The notes below the pieces were generated by a model that worked only from the letters and a program-made list of their open reading frames with translations, was not told the origin of the DNA and made no database searches. Below, one piece after another: positions 49,601 to 61,100 of a DNA stretch of 64,000 nucleotides. A program made the position numbers and the translations under genes. The DNA comes from Ascidia mentula. Taxonomy: Eukaryota > Chordata > Ascidiacea > Phlebobranchia > Ascidiidae. The stretch spans positions 6,014,001 to 6,078,000 of the forward strand of contig OX387203.1 in NCBI GenBank assembly GCA_947561715.1, written 5' to 3'. Within the stretch, counting starts at the first letter, position 1. Each line of letters begins with the position of its first letter.

Positions 49601-52600
49601 AGATTAAATTTTCGCGGTCGTGGGAATCTCGAATTTTGGACACTCGATCGGCCGGTGTTTGTGTATGAGATCGCCACGCGCGAAAAACCAAAAACAAACT
49701 GCAAATAAACAGACCATCATGGTCTCAATCGGCAAGCAAGCAGCTGCACCGCGAAGACGGACAGTTAACAGCCCTCTCCATCCCCTCAGGCAAAGGCAAC
49801 GGTGTTTATTGCGCAATTAAACAAGGACGGACGGTGCTTTGCTTCTTCGCAGTAAGTCGTTTGTAAGTGACGCACGTTAGAATTACAAGTCAATGGGCGT
49901 TCCGATAATGTCGCGAGAACGATACTGACCTCGCCAGCAAGGTGGAATGACATCACTGTCACCACGGGTAATGCACAGTGATGGTTTAAAGCTGACGTTA
50001 CACAACCACACATACACACTTTTGAATATTACATCGCATGTATAAACAAAGGTTGTCGCAGCCTAATCGAAGGCGAGCGTACGGCGCCAGGCGTCTAGGC
50101 CGTGACATGACACCCCTTGAAGTTTACCACTCATGTGTACGACAATTAGACGTTTGCTTGAAGTGATTATCACCGGGAGTGGATTGGGAATATTAGAGTT
50201 AGCCGACGTTCAATTTACAGGTGCCGGCGTGGCGAAAAACGTCTGCTCGGTCGGTTAAACGCGGGCGGAATTTTCGACATGCCATATCGACTTATACGGT
50301 GGTGGCGTCGCTTGAAAGCACGTCTGGGCCTTTTTATCACACAAACCCACCGAACTTTTGAGCTAATTGTTACGTATAAGCCTCAAACACGTGATGTTGA
50401 AGGCTCTTTGATCTTTAAGATGTTGAAAAATATTGAAAACCCAATTTTACCGACATTGCTGTGTTTTTCTATACAAATCACAAAGAAGCGTGCCTCAAAT
50501 ACTAGAGAATATTAATTTGCCAGTGCATATATACGTGTTGCATCTAAATTATTTCTTGTATTTTTATGAGCGTTAAAAAAACTATTTTTCTTATTGTTTT
50601 AAAACACGCCGTCTTGTTGTGGTTGCACGGCGGCATGCGGGAACCGTTTCAAAACGGTTGCTTTGCCCAGCTTAACCTTCAACCCCACACGTCATATCGC
50701 AATGACCGATCGACCGTTCGACGTCACATAGCTCACCGTCGCAGTCAACGCACAGTCAAAATAAGAGACCGACTCGTCAGTACATGGTGTGGAGTTCGAC
50801 GGGGTCCACGTCGTAGACGGTTTAAACAATCGGATTATCGATGGCCGCAAACAGGTTTCGACCGACACAAAAATACAACACATCGCATTCTCTACGTTAA
50901 AAGTCTTTCCATGCCGCTAATGGCGATGTTCTACCCGCAGACTTTGTGTTTAAACTTTAGGCACAAAGCGTAGAGTAAGAGAAAAACACATTTAAAAACG
51001 ACTATTCATGCTGTATTTCAATTTGTGATAAATTTAAGGTATATTGGCTGACTTTTGTTGCGCACTCCGTCCCAACTATTCGTTTCCGAATTGATTTTCC
51101 AGATCCCGTGGGTTTTTGTGTAAAATGTCAAATCTATCACGAAGCAGGCTAAGTGTGGGAGAATTAAAGTAAATTCTGTATATTGTTACAACAGAAAGAC
51201 AAATGTCTAAGGTTTGATCTGATAACTTGTTAAAAAATCAGATACCGAGTCTTTGTTGCTATAAGACTGTCGGGAGATTCCCATAAATGTTTTAAGAGTT
51301 TTGTTTGTTGCAGTGATTTATAGAATTAGAAATCTGTGAAATACATGTAAGTTTAGGATTAAAATTCGTCTAGCTCTTCCAACTAGTGTCTGCCCCATCT
51401 CTGTCAATAATTTGTAGAAAACGTGCGGATGTTGAACAAAAACACTCGAGTCGGCGGCGCGATCGAATTGTAAAAAATCGGTTTAGCAGGAATGCAAATA
51501 TTGATATACTCGGGAGTGCCACGCAATGCCGAAGGAATGAATTCGGGGAGGTGTTTTTTGGTTACTTTGCAACCTGGAAAGCACTGCAGAACGTTGAATG
51601 TTTTATACTATATATACTGTAGGACAAACTGTCGTAGTGCTTTTGATATGCAACTACTTACTGTCACGTGTAAGGGGATTTTATGTAAACAAGCTCCTAT
51701 TGAATAGACAAAAACGTTTATGTTTGTTTACTATTACGGGTAAACCCCACTTTTATTTTAGTTTTTATGCAAAAACAAACCATTTTTGAGGGCTTATAGA
51801 GGTTTTGGCAAAGAAAAAACAAATCATTGTCTCTTAATAAAGCAACAGGTTCTTGTAAAGGGCATGGCCAAGTGCCTAAAACTCAGTGCTTAAGGCAGAA
51901 TAGCCATGCCACCCACGGCGAAGGCGCTTGCTAATCCGTTTTTTATCGTGTTTTCATCACGGCTGCTGAACACACGGCTGTGGCGAAACCAGGCCACAAG
52001 GCGCACAACGCCACGTCACAGTATTTTAGGCCGAGCTGTGGTCCTTGGATAGGAATTGTATACGGCAAACGCATTGGTTTTTTTAACGCCATGTATTAGG
52101 ACACCCGGTTTCCATAACGGGAAATAATTAACCCATGGTCAGTGTGCGTTGCTCGAAAACAACGCAGGCGCTGCCACCTGCTTCTAGCAGACCGAATCCT
52201 CAATGGAAGATAGCGTTAACAACACCGGATGGCCGCTCTTCAATGTATGAGAGTCCATGTGGTTTACTATTACCATTCCTTAACACATGGTGAGTGATAT
52301 CACACCGTGTCGGTGCGTCATAAGCGGGAGTTTACAACAAAATATCGGGTGTCACTGAGGGTGAGTACCCAAAATACTTCCCGCTAATAGTCTAGAAATG
52401 CATGTTTTGGGACGGTGCTTGACTAAGGATTTTCATCACCATCAACATGTTTAGAATCACGAATGCGAAATTGTTAAACTTCTCAAATCATTGGGGGGTA
52501 AAACACTTCAGCAGATAATTTCTTTGCCGCCAAAGCGATCCACCCTTGTCAAAATTAAGCGCGTTATGGTTCTTCTGAGTATGAGACGCCAAAACTATGC

Positions 52601-55600
52601 GGGTCGAATTTCGTCGCCATAGGCCAAGCTTTGAGGATGGTTGGTAATTACAGCAACGGGACCCGCTCATGCGTTAAAACGAAGCCGCCGCGAAATAAAG
52701 GTTCGAGACTCCAAAAGCTTCAAGCTGTCAATCCCGCTAACTCTGGTTATAAAACAAAGCAGGGAGTGTTCGTCCTGAATTGAGCCGCCAGGAACGGAAC
52801 TACCACTTGAAAAGAGATGCTTGAAATATCCTGCGCGCGGGCAGGGAGAACTGGGTCCCCCGGTTGGTTGACTTTCGCTGGGAGTAAAGAACAGGAACGC
52901 ATGCAGAAATACACGTCTGACCGCGCAAAACGCTAATTATCCTATTTATTCCGCCGTTTTGTTTCCAGCAGATGAATAGAAGATAGTTATTTGCGGTGAA
53001 CTGAAAGTTTGGGGCGTACTGCCTTACAGGTACAAAACAGGTTCTGGTGTTCCATCGGCATAAACACCCCAGATAAAACAAATACTGAAAACTGAAAATA
53101 GGTTGTGACCACCAGGCATCATAATGAAATATAAATCTGACGTTCCTCTGGTGAAAAACAACAAATATACACCTTTTGTTTAAAAAAGATTGTATTTTCT
53201 GACGTTTTCTCTGAAGAAGCCTAGTCGTACTTACAGGCGAAACGTCAGAAAATACAATCTTTTTTAAACAAAAGGTGTATATTTGTTGTTTTTCACCAAA
53301 AGAACGTCAGATTTATATTTAAAACAAATATGTTGATTTTGTCATACAGTATTTAAATACGATGCACTTTGGGGCCATAAAGCGTGTCCCAGCCAACTTT
53401 TAATGTAAAAAATACTTTGTTCGTGGCAATAACAACTACCTTCATTGCCATGTGGCAACATCTCCAAAATCCTGTGCACTGTTTTTATTCACATCCAGCA
53501 ATTTTTGGAACTCTTCTCGTTGCGTGTTGCACATATTTTAACCCATACTCAAGCAAAACTAATGGCGCTGCCTCATTTATGTTACTTTTGTTACCATGTA
53601 TGGCAGGAATTACAGCAAAGCGATTCAGGACCAGCTTGCACCAGTCGGATAATTGTTATCGTCGACAACCCGTACAGAGCTATGGAATTTCGTTTCGCAT
53701 TCATAAAAGCGACAATTACGTCTGGCCCATTACCGGATTAGCATGTTTGGCATTGGGTTGCCAACGTGCTTCTTTTTCAAGTTACAAGATGGAGAGAGAG
53801 CGTACCGTGCGAATGTAAACCTTCAGGGCGAAATTAAAATACCTCCAGTTATGTGAAAACAAGGCGTCCAAAAATAAGTTTAATTTTCACACTTTGAGCT
53901 GTGAGTAATTGTCGCAGACCCACAATATGACCATTTTGGTCCCTGGGAAGATATTTTCTAGAAGATAAGTAGGAATGTGTGGAACGCTTGGATACCCAGA
54001 CGTGTTTGGACGTTTAGGAGTGTCAGCAGTGCCACCATTTTGACCAAGGCCAGACGCACTGATGGAAGACACTTATTTTGGATGGCGACATTGGCTAAAG
54101 GCAAACAATCGCACCAGGGGGTGTATTGAACTTGCGCCCTTAGCGACAATGGAACCATGCTGTTTGGCGAGGATGCGATCACGCCAGAGCATCCAAGGGC
54201 GTCAGGAACCAAGCACAATGGAGCCTGTCTTCAGCCTGACAAACAAGAAACTGAATGACTGAATAGGGAAGCCTTTTTCCCAGTTATATTTGAAAGATTT
54301 TTACCGATAACGCGCTATCGGCGTTAAGCGGAGAAGGATCAAAGGCAAATTTCGAAGATTTCATTGTTCCTGAGACACGACAATCGTCATCGCAATTCGT
54401 CTTGCGCCATTCTCCAAAATCGAACAGCGTTCCCCTAAACTTTAATCATCCCCTGCCGGGCAGCTTAATTGGATCACATTGGACCGACTTGTTTATCGCA
54501 ATGCGTCATCAAAAATAATCGCCCAAGCAGTTGAACTCCCGCGTAGTAGAAATATTAACAACGCGTCGGGAATGGGAATTCAAAACTCCTCTTTTCCCTC
54601 CATGCAAAATTCTACCAACTGTCGTCATTTCGAATTGACTGCGCACTCGCTCAATGAATAGAAAATGAACCCTCAGTTACTTGTATTAAAACGAAGGAAA
54701 TTTGTTGTCCAATCATTCGCCAAATATAAGTTATGAGAGTCGAGTTGATCATTTTTAATTATTGATAAATTCAAATTTTCACGGCAGATAAATTTAAAAG
54801 CTGATTGAACATTTGGGGAAGAATTATCCGTCAGCGAACCCGTGTTTATTTAGTTGAGGGCTAGTGATTAATCTAAACTACTAGTATTTATAGTATGTGA
54901 GTCACCCTAATCCGAATTACGTTCATTCGAATGATGGTGACAGGCAACTTAGCCGCATTAGAATGTCTTAATCTAGGTTGTTGGGTACAAATGAATTCAC
55001 AAAACTTACTACACATTCAAAACAACCTTGGCGTTTCTTTGAAAACAGGAGACCCAGAGCAATTTAAAACGGCGAAGACTCAGGCCGCGCTCCTCGTCTT
55101 ATGTAAGGAAACGCGGCCTACGCGAATGACAATTAAATCTCAGACATTCGAGGGTCCTCTCAGGCCTTGAACGCCTGCACACATGCTTGAGGAAATCGAT
55201 TGACAATTTTCTCGAAGTACGCTTGGGCCCTGTCGTTCTGGCCCTGGGTACATTGACGTTTGATGTCGTGAAGTGGCGCGCGAGTGGCCCTAAGACGCCC
55301 AAACATTGGGTCCGACGTAGTTCGATGGTTCGCCGAGTGCGAAACGAATTAGAAACAACGATTTTGACACATGATTGCTATTAACGCAAGGGGGAGGCTT
55401 AGGATGCACACAGATTGCTTGAAAATACCTTAGGCTTATCGTAAGCTGTTGGTTCACAATGCGCTATAAATTGTCACATACTATCAAGGTAGTTTAACAT
55501 GGTTTTAAAGGTATTTTAACACTAGCAACGATTCAAACGTTCTAGGGGTACTGCGTTCAACACACAACAACGCCAAACGAGTGAATGCAAACAGATAGAA

Positions 55601-58180
55601 TAAAGATTGTTGCACGAGAATACAATTGTGGCGACAAACCAAATCAAATTGGACTTAGAAGGCGGACAAAAGCTGCAATTAGTAGCACAAGAGCTGTGTA
55701 ACTCTAGAAGTTCAGGTTAATTGCTGCTTGCGAACACGGTCGGGTACAGACGCATCTAAGTCTGTAATGTCGACCTCGTCCAGTGTGGCAATCACTGTTC
55801 CCTAACGTAACAATTTCTATGCTCCCGCTATTGCCCGTAAGCAACTGAATCAGGATTTGCCTGTTTCAAGTGACCGAATAACAGGTGCAAGTTTTGGAGG
55901 TCTGATGCAACAGGTGAAGTTGATAACTTTAACGATCAACTATCTAGTGATGGAAGATGGGTCGAAATCGTGGCATTTTTGCTCGAAAGCTTCAAAATAG
56001 TTCTGTGACTGGTCACCGGCGTCGGTAAGTCTGACTTCGCTACCCAGTCGACAGCGTCTGGTCGCTGCTTACAAACGCCCTTAACATTTAAAACCTACGC
56101 GTTATTCCCAACAAAATAATTTATGAACGCGGGCAGGAGGCGTCACTAATTATCCTTTCGGTCAAGTTAATTGGCCCGATATGTTTTAAGTGACGTAAGC
56201 GCTTATCCGACGTCACAGGGTCACGTGAGAGCCATTATCCCGATATATTCCATATCGTAATATAATAATGAAACGTCGATGCCCTAAAACGCTTACTGGG
56301 TCGCAAGCATACTGAACTGCTAACGGACGCACATATGCTGCAACAAATGCTTGATCCGCTTAATTAGCCGCCGTGCTAGCTCCCAATTGCCCAAGCCCCA
56401 CTTTCTTTTCGCGCTGCTTTTCATTATCAGTTCGCGCAAGCGTTTTGCGCCGCTCGAAAGTTCGTGGCACGGTTTCGCTTCGTCCCCTTCTGCCCACAGA
56501 TGTCACACAAGTCTACCACCACCGACATGTTAACCGTATCTATTTACCAATGAATTCTGGAGTTTACATCTTATAAAAAAGACAAATAATATTTAAGATG
56601 ATCTGCGGGTTGTATGTTTTTATATTCATTCGCAGACAACCACAATTATATTTGAGCCTTATCTTATTTAAAACCGTTGGGTATGGAGGAATACGTTTGA
56701 ACTAACATTAGTTTGGGAGATTTTAATTGATACGAAAACTATTGAAGGCTTAAAATTTCCAATACACGACAAACAAGGGCTGGGGAGAATAACAAAGCGC
56801 CAACAGCAAAGCGTAACCTTAAAATACATGCCAACATGTGTGGGGTCGCCAAACAAAGCTATGTAACAGAATAGCAATGTTGTTTATGTTGAGCAATATA
56901 CCCAATTACGGTCCTACGTTTCACAGCTACCATGGCGCGCCCTCTGTTACTTACTCTGTGTTGAAACGGCTCGCTGAGTATGAAAAGAGTCTTAGAAACG
57001 TAGTGGAAGAGTGTGACCGATCGCTGCCGTAAGTTAGCTATTTCACACGTGTCGGAATGCGCTTTAAATGGAATTTTCGCATTGCCCTGCTTGACTGGTT
57101 TGAAACAGAAAATGTCCATTTGCACTTCATGCTGTTTAAACATTGTTAGGTGCATCTTAATACCAAGGGGTATAAAAGCATATAAATGATAGTAAATCTT
57201 TACATGGAAATATTGGAAAGATTCTTGCATACGCGTGATGCTCGATCACAGATTTAATTGAAGCTAAGCTAAAGGTTGTACGTTGGTTGCCAGCCATGTG
57301 GCACCACCAATGCTTGTCAGTAAGACAAATGGCGCGCTCCGGGCGTTCGGGTCCCGGCCTTCGTCGGGGGATTTGGGCGTTTTAGCCACAGGTCGCGCTC
57401 ACGTTGAGCCGGAATTGGCAACAAAAAAGCAACCCTACGAAACGGGGCGGGAGGCAACACAGGCCTTAAACTAAGGCTTTGGTGTCGGGCTACTTGGCTT
57501 GGCTTTGTTAAAGCCGTTTGAGGCGGTATTGTTATAACAAGGACCGACAAATCAGAGGGTCGCGTCAATCGAGCACCTGAATGGCAAAACAAAGCCGTCG
57601 TGGCGCTGTCTAAACAATTACCACGTCGATCGACCCGCGTGGAAGACCTACAAAGCGAGAAACAGAATCAACACGGTGTTAACGCGAGCGCTTACAGGTA
57701 CTTGCCATGTTCCGCCCTGTTCGCCGACAATCGCCTACAACCGTTGGCATGTTGCTTTTGAGAACGGTACGTAATAGCCACGAGACCACATCGTTTTTTG
57801 AACGATTTTGTGTGTGTTTGGATGGGGATTATGTATACTCTGCTGTTACATGAGTTCAAAAATTGTCATTGCGTGATTTGTTAGGTCCAACGATTAGGTT
57901 TTTGTTATCTTGTATTAAAACCTTGAATGTAGCAATTTTCTAGTTCACAAGACTTCCAATCAAAGTTTCCAATCAAACTTACTGCATACGTTGATAAAAA
58001 AAAAGATTCACAAGCATCAAAATAATGGTTGTTGTAAAGTACTTACATTGGGTTTGACGAATTCCAGTAGATTGGGTCCAGAGTGCGTCCCTCCACTACT
58101 GTACATTCCATAACCCAAATCATCAAACTCAACACAATAGCGAATATTGTGAGTTCCTCCATTCTCAGTCTCAACATCAT
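31240..58180 (-). CDS. Transmembrane ephrin, class B-like (whole gene, 5 exons)
   Basis: The coding sequence joins 58180-58047, 48943-48666, 41497-41402, 32964-32836 and 31643-31240 on the minus strand: 1,041 bases, 346 residues. All four introns are GT/AG and in frame. Ephrins are membrane-bound ligands for Eph receptor tyrosine kinases in contact-dependent repulsion, boundary formation and axon guidance. Visible parts are a signal peptide (about 1-30), the domain start IYWNSSNP at 37-44, conserved cysteines 66, 92, 103 and 155, the Eph-binding loop FQELSPSPWGLEF at 116-128, N-glycosylation sites NSS (40) and NIT (93), a Pro/Thr-rich stalk (170-235), one membrane helix (about 236-257) with an RRRR stop-transfer, and an 89-residue tail. 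The loop resembles vertebrate ephrin-B (LWGLEF). The tail lacks the vertebrate YYKV end; it has PPSY (329-332) and ends VVAV, a possible class II PDZ ligand. The five-exon plan and the exon 2/3 junction match vertebrate ephrin-B genes. The start could also be the Met at 58162. Confidence 0.95.
31644..32835 (-). other. Ephrin intron 4, 1.2 kb
   Basis: Non-coding; nothing recognised in it apart from small featureless open frames. Confidence 0.6.
32836..32964 (-). CDS. Ephrin exon 4 (juxtamembrane stalk)
   Basis: Acceptor TTGTTATTACAG, donor GTGAGT, 129 bases, phase 1 at both ends, so it could be skipped without breaking the frame. It encodes a Pro, Lys and Glu-rich linker with EPPKPEKPVENSPTP and RPDDTKTDPKEK. 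This is low-complexity stalk as in ephrin-B proteins; identity rests on splice sites and frame rather than on sequence match. Confidence 0.88.
32965..41401 (-). other. Ephrin intron 3, 8.4 kb
   Basis: No nested gene recognised. The 211-codon minus-strand frame at 37512-38147 is the longest in the window but has no domain, and its length is within reach of chance. CpG-rich patches occur at 35330-35420, 36840-36960 and 39480-39690. A CRE-containing word TTTGTGACGTCAAAG is at about 37093. Confidence 0.5.
41402..41497 (-). CDS. Ephrin exon 3 (fourth cysteine)
   Basis: A 96-base exon bounded by TTAATTTTCAG and GTAAGA, entered and left in phase 1. It encodes ASDGTHGGINTKQGGVC followed by an MKLQLHVHNP strand, matching the family's TS-GT-GLEN-EGGVC and MK-L-KV segment. 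The GGVC cysteine is the fourth of the conserved set. It has no long open frame of its own and was located by searching for the missing exon with the required phase. Confidence 0.95.
41498..48665 (-). other. Ephrin intron 2, 7.2 kb
   Basis: No coding exon besides those listed, and no nested gene recognised. CpG-rich stretches lie at 43470-43620, 44640-44900, 45380-45640 and 45900-46640. The open frames in them are overlapping and featureless. The word TAAGGCACGCG at 41938 resembles the miR-124 5' end but lacks a hairpin. Confidence 0.5.
48666..48943 (-). CDS. Ephrin exon 2 (Eph receptor-binding domain)
   Basis: Acceptor TTTCTGTTCAG, donor GTGAGT, 278 bases. It encodes most of the cupredoxin-like ephrin domain: VNVAMYDKLDIICP with the first cysteine, FKLYLVNEDHFKTCN with the second, RRLITCDVP with the third, FYFQELSPSPWGLEFEPN for the receptor-binding GH loop, and AYYVIS at the end. 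Each block matches the ephrin family in order and spacing. The exon ends in phase 1 after ATC T, as in vertebrate ephrin genes. Confidence 0.97.
53127..53320. mobile_element. 81-bp near-perfect foldback element
   Basis: The arm 53127-53207 and the arm 53240-53320 are reverse complements with only two differences seen (CCTCTGG against CTTTTGG), around a 32-base spacer. The spacer and inner arm edge carry CTGAAGA, a GCCT/AGGC stem and GAAAC. Such a long, nearly identical inverted repeat looks recent. It may be a foldback/MITE-like element or two abutting inverted copies of a Penelope-like terminus. A transcript of ephrin intron 1 would form a long RNA hairpin here. Confidence 0.8.
53209..53244 (+). 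repeat. Hammerhead-ribozyme-like core, copy C (loop of foldback)
   Basis: CTGAAGA, then GCCT, a 12-base loop, AGGC, then GAAACGTC. The core fits CTGANGA-stem II-GAAA. The long foldback arms continue directly from GAAA as a stem III would, but only a few bases separate the arm from CTGAAGA, so stem I is missing and self-cleavage is doubtful. Confidence 0.35.
58047..58180 (-). CDS. Ephrin exon 1 (signal peptide and start of ephrin domain)
   Basis: An in-frame TAG lies upstream (about 58250), so the start must be one of three in-frame ATGs: 58180, 58177 or 58162. The first gives a basic n-region (MMLRLR); the last has the best context (A at -3, G at +4). A hydrophobic stretch TIFAIVLSLMIWVM follows and then a likely cleavage region before RTLDPIYWNSSNP. 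The donor is GTAAGT at 58046. Codon 45 is split: AT here, G in exon 2. Another frame of the same DNA is also open but gives no family match. Confidence 0.92.
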
Positions 58181-61100
58181 ATAACGAATCAAACCTTCTC
58201 GATAACGACTCTGCCTTTTTGGTATGCTTGTGGTGTGGCTTTCCAGCTAATGTAAAATAGCTTTTCTTTGAACAAGTCAGTTTAACTCCAACTGTCGTTG
58301 ACGACTTTTAATAAACTTCTCAGTGCGTATAGGTTTGTGCGCTAAATAGTTCCTGTAAAAACGATGAAGGAAAAAATTAAACTAAGGAATTAAAAAACGA
58401 AAAAACGAAAGCGTGCAATTTGACCGATACTGATGCCAAATAACTAGTTAATTGGGTGACAGACAGATTGGGGATAAGTGTTAAGACTTAGCACCGCAAA
58501 CTGCCGAGCGCGACCCAATTGCTGCACACTCGAATAAACCTTCTCAACTTATCTCACCTATTCATGCACTGCAGAAAGGTAGTTCGTTATAGTTACATTA
58601 CATGCACACATAACAGACCCCAAAGGCACAGTAAAACACTCGTCCTGTAACACGACTTGACTTTTTCGATTGCTTGCCTGCAATGCAAGGAGCCAGCTAT
58701 AGGTTGTAGATCGATACGCCGACAGACCTTGACAGCGCAGGCCTCGGTCAATTTTAACCGCCTCGTAATGACCAGCGATCAATGAACGCTAGCCTGTGGA
58801 ATACGAACGTTCGCGACGTTTTGAATGCCTGCCACAATATTGCTCTTAGGCATGTTAACACTTTACCGTCTTTGCCGTTAATCTAGTTCATTTTCTGCGC
58901 GCTTTCTCGAACGAGACCAGTACAAAACCCTTTATAAAACCGGTCGAGGAAGTCTGCACTTTAAGTTTGGCGAATATGCACAAACGCATCGTGGTGATAG
59001 TCTTGCCTCGAAAAGGTCATTATTGTGCCCTGGTACCGAGTGAAAGCAATTCCACCGCCAAGGCAGAATTCAAATGAAAAAGTTCTGCGACAACCGTACT
59101 TTGCCAAACACAACTTCGCTGCGTGAATAAACTTAAAACACTTTCACACACGAAATACGTTAACTCCATGCATGCGCAAACAATATACTCTAACGTCTGC
59201 AAACTCGCGTGGGACTCGAAAACTAAACACATGAGATTCGCGACAGAGCTTTGCCAAATCGGCTCACTGTTCAACAGCCCGCGACGCACAAACGGCTTAC
59301 AACAGAGTGGCACAACCAACTGACCCGCGGACTCGCTTTGCCTTTTTCTCTGTGTCGACTCCTCGAAGAAAATGGGACCCCGCGGCAGAAGTGATCCAGC
59401 GCCACGACAAAAGCAGGTAAATAGCACGTCTGGCGAGTTCGGGTAATTTTTCCTTTTGTTTCTACGTCCGACATTGTTCTCAACCTCCAGCTCCGCCTCT
59501 TAGATTTTATCCGATCGCTTGCGTGCGCCGCCAAGCGGAGAAGAAAATTGACCTTGTGACTTATTTTATGTGACTTATTTGTGCGAGAAGAAAACGTAGT
59601 GTGGTTCGGTCCGGGGTGTTTCGTTTATAACAGTTGAACCACCCCGGAGTCAACTTCAGTGCTTGCTTCTTCTCTAAGTAAAAGTTAAACATTGGCAGGG
59701 TCGTAACCAGAAAAGTGGCATTGAAACAGTTCCATGGCGCCAAAGTTTCGAAAATCAAGCTTACTGACAAACACTGTCTGATGACGCCATTATCTTTTTC
59801 CTGAATATATTTATTTTGCGATAACGCTTTTCACTTGCACTTTTGCCATTTGGCGGCGGCACGCACGTGCGAACTCACCCATCCCACCCATCCCACTTGA
59901 CACACGAGCTTATCTTCAACCAGCAAATACATTTATCATCTGCACACTCCCAGGCAGAAGTGCTGCCAGGCGCGAAATTTAAACGACAAACACCTTTATC
60001 CCTTAAATGTTTAATTAAAGTATACGCATCGGCATGATACCACCGCTGTGCGTATTTGCGCGGTTCGGGTTTTGTCTGACGGATTCTCAATTGATCGTGT
60101 CCTTGGTGAGTTGACAATTCGACAACGCGTATTTGTAACGGAATTTTGTCACCAAAGGGGACATATACAAAGAGTACGCAGTCCAAAACGTGATGAATCA
60201 TCACCGGTGTGTGATTAAAATATAATTAATAATACTCTGCAATACCTTATTTGCCCAAGGAACAAACGCCATTTGCCGAAAAGTTATTTGTCCTGAGAGC
60301 AAAGCATACACTACAAAGCACATACAAATACATGGGGGAGATTCTTCACAAACTTCTCCATTTTCTCTAACGCGTAAAATATTAAAATATTTGGAATCAT
60401 TTTATTACATTGCAGTCGTATCTTACGTTTCTCATGATAACTGACGAGCATGTCAATGAAATTACACACATAACGGCTTTGACAACATGCCAAGATTAAT
60501 CACAAGCGAAAGTCGTAATCCCTTATGTTATCTCGGCAAAGTTTTCAGTCTTAAGAACAAGATCCCTTTTTCTAATGCATCGCTAATCCAGAATACATAA
60601 TGTTTTGTTGAAATATTTGACACACGGTTTCAACTGCATTTTATACTAACAACAGAAACTGATCAATAGAAAAACACCACTTTCATTTCAAGTACTGGTC
60701 GCATGGCAGTTAACTACAATCCCGCCATTATGACCCATCAAACCTGTCCTGACGTGGGCAACAATACCGTTATTCGCTTGTGCAAATATCACCGAAAATC
60801 ATAGCCCAATCCTTTACTTTTCCTCGTACACGTCTTTATCTTTCCAAGCAGAGTAACAAACCGCTGACAAGTTAAATAGCAAATAACTCCGCCGAGCGAT
60901 CGGGATCTCGCTCACGCCGCCCACTGACCAACATTTACAAAAAAACACTCTGTAAACGCATGACATCTCCGGACTTCAATGTTTGCGGTCAGTCTCGTTT
61001 CATATTTTTTTCGTCGATGAAAATTTACAGCAAATAAGAGGCGGCAAAATACCATTGAGAGAATCTGTTGCCCAGTAACGCGGATAAAATATATGGTCAT

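Larger units (their letters stand above)
48944..58046 (-). other. Ephrin intron 1, 9.1 kb
   Basis: No nested gene is recognised. It contains the long foldback at 53127-53320 with a hammerhead-like loop, and several CpG-rich stretches (for example 50220-50340, 50600-50830 and 57320-57470). The 144-codon frame at 53384-53818 has no known domain. Confidence 0.55.

Noticed and set aside
58047..58250. Longer open frame through ephrin exon 1 in another register (begins GKPHHKHTKK), first taken for an exon of an unknown protein
   Set aside because: It matches no family I know, while the neighbouring register gives a signal peptide and IYWNSSNP that continues in frame into the ephrin domain.
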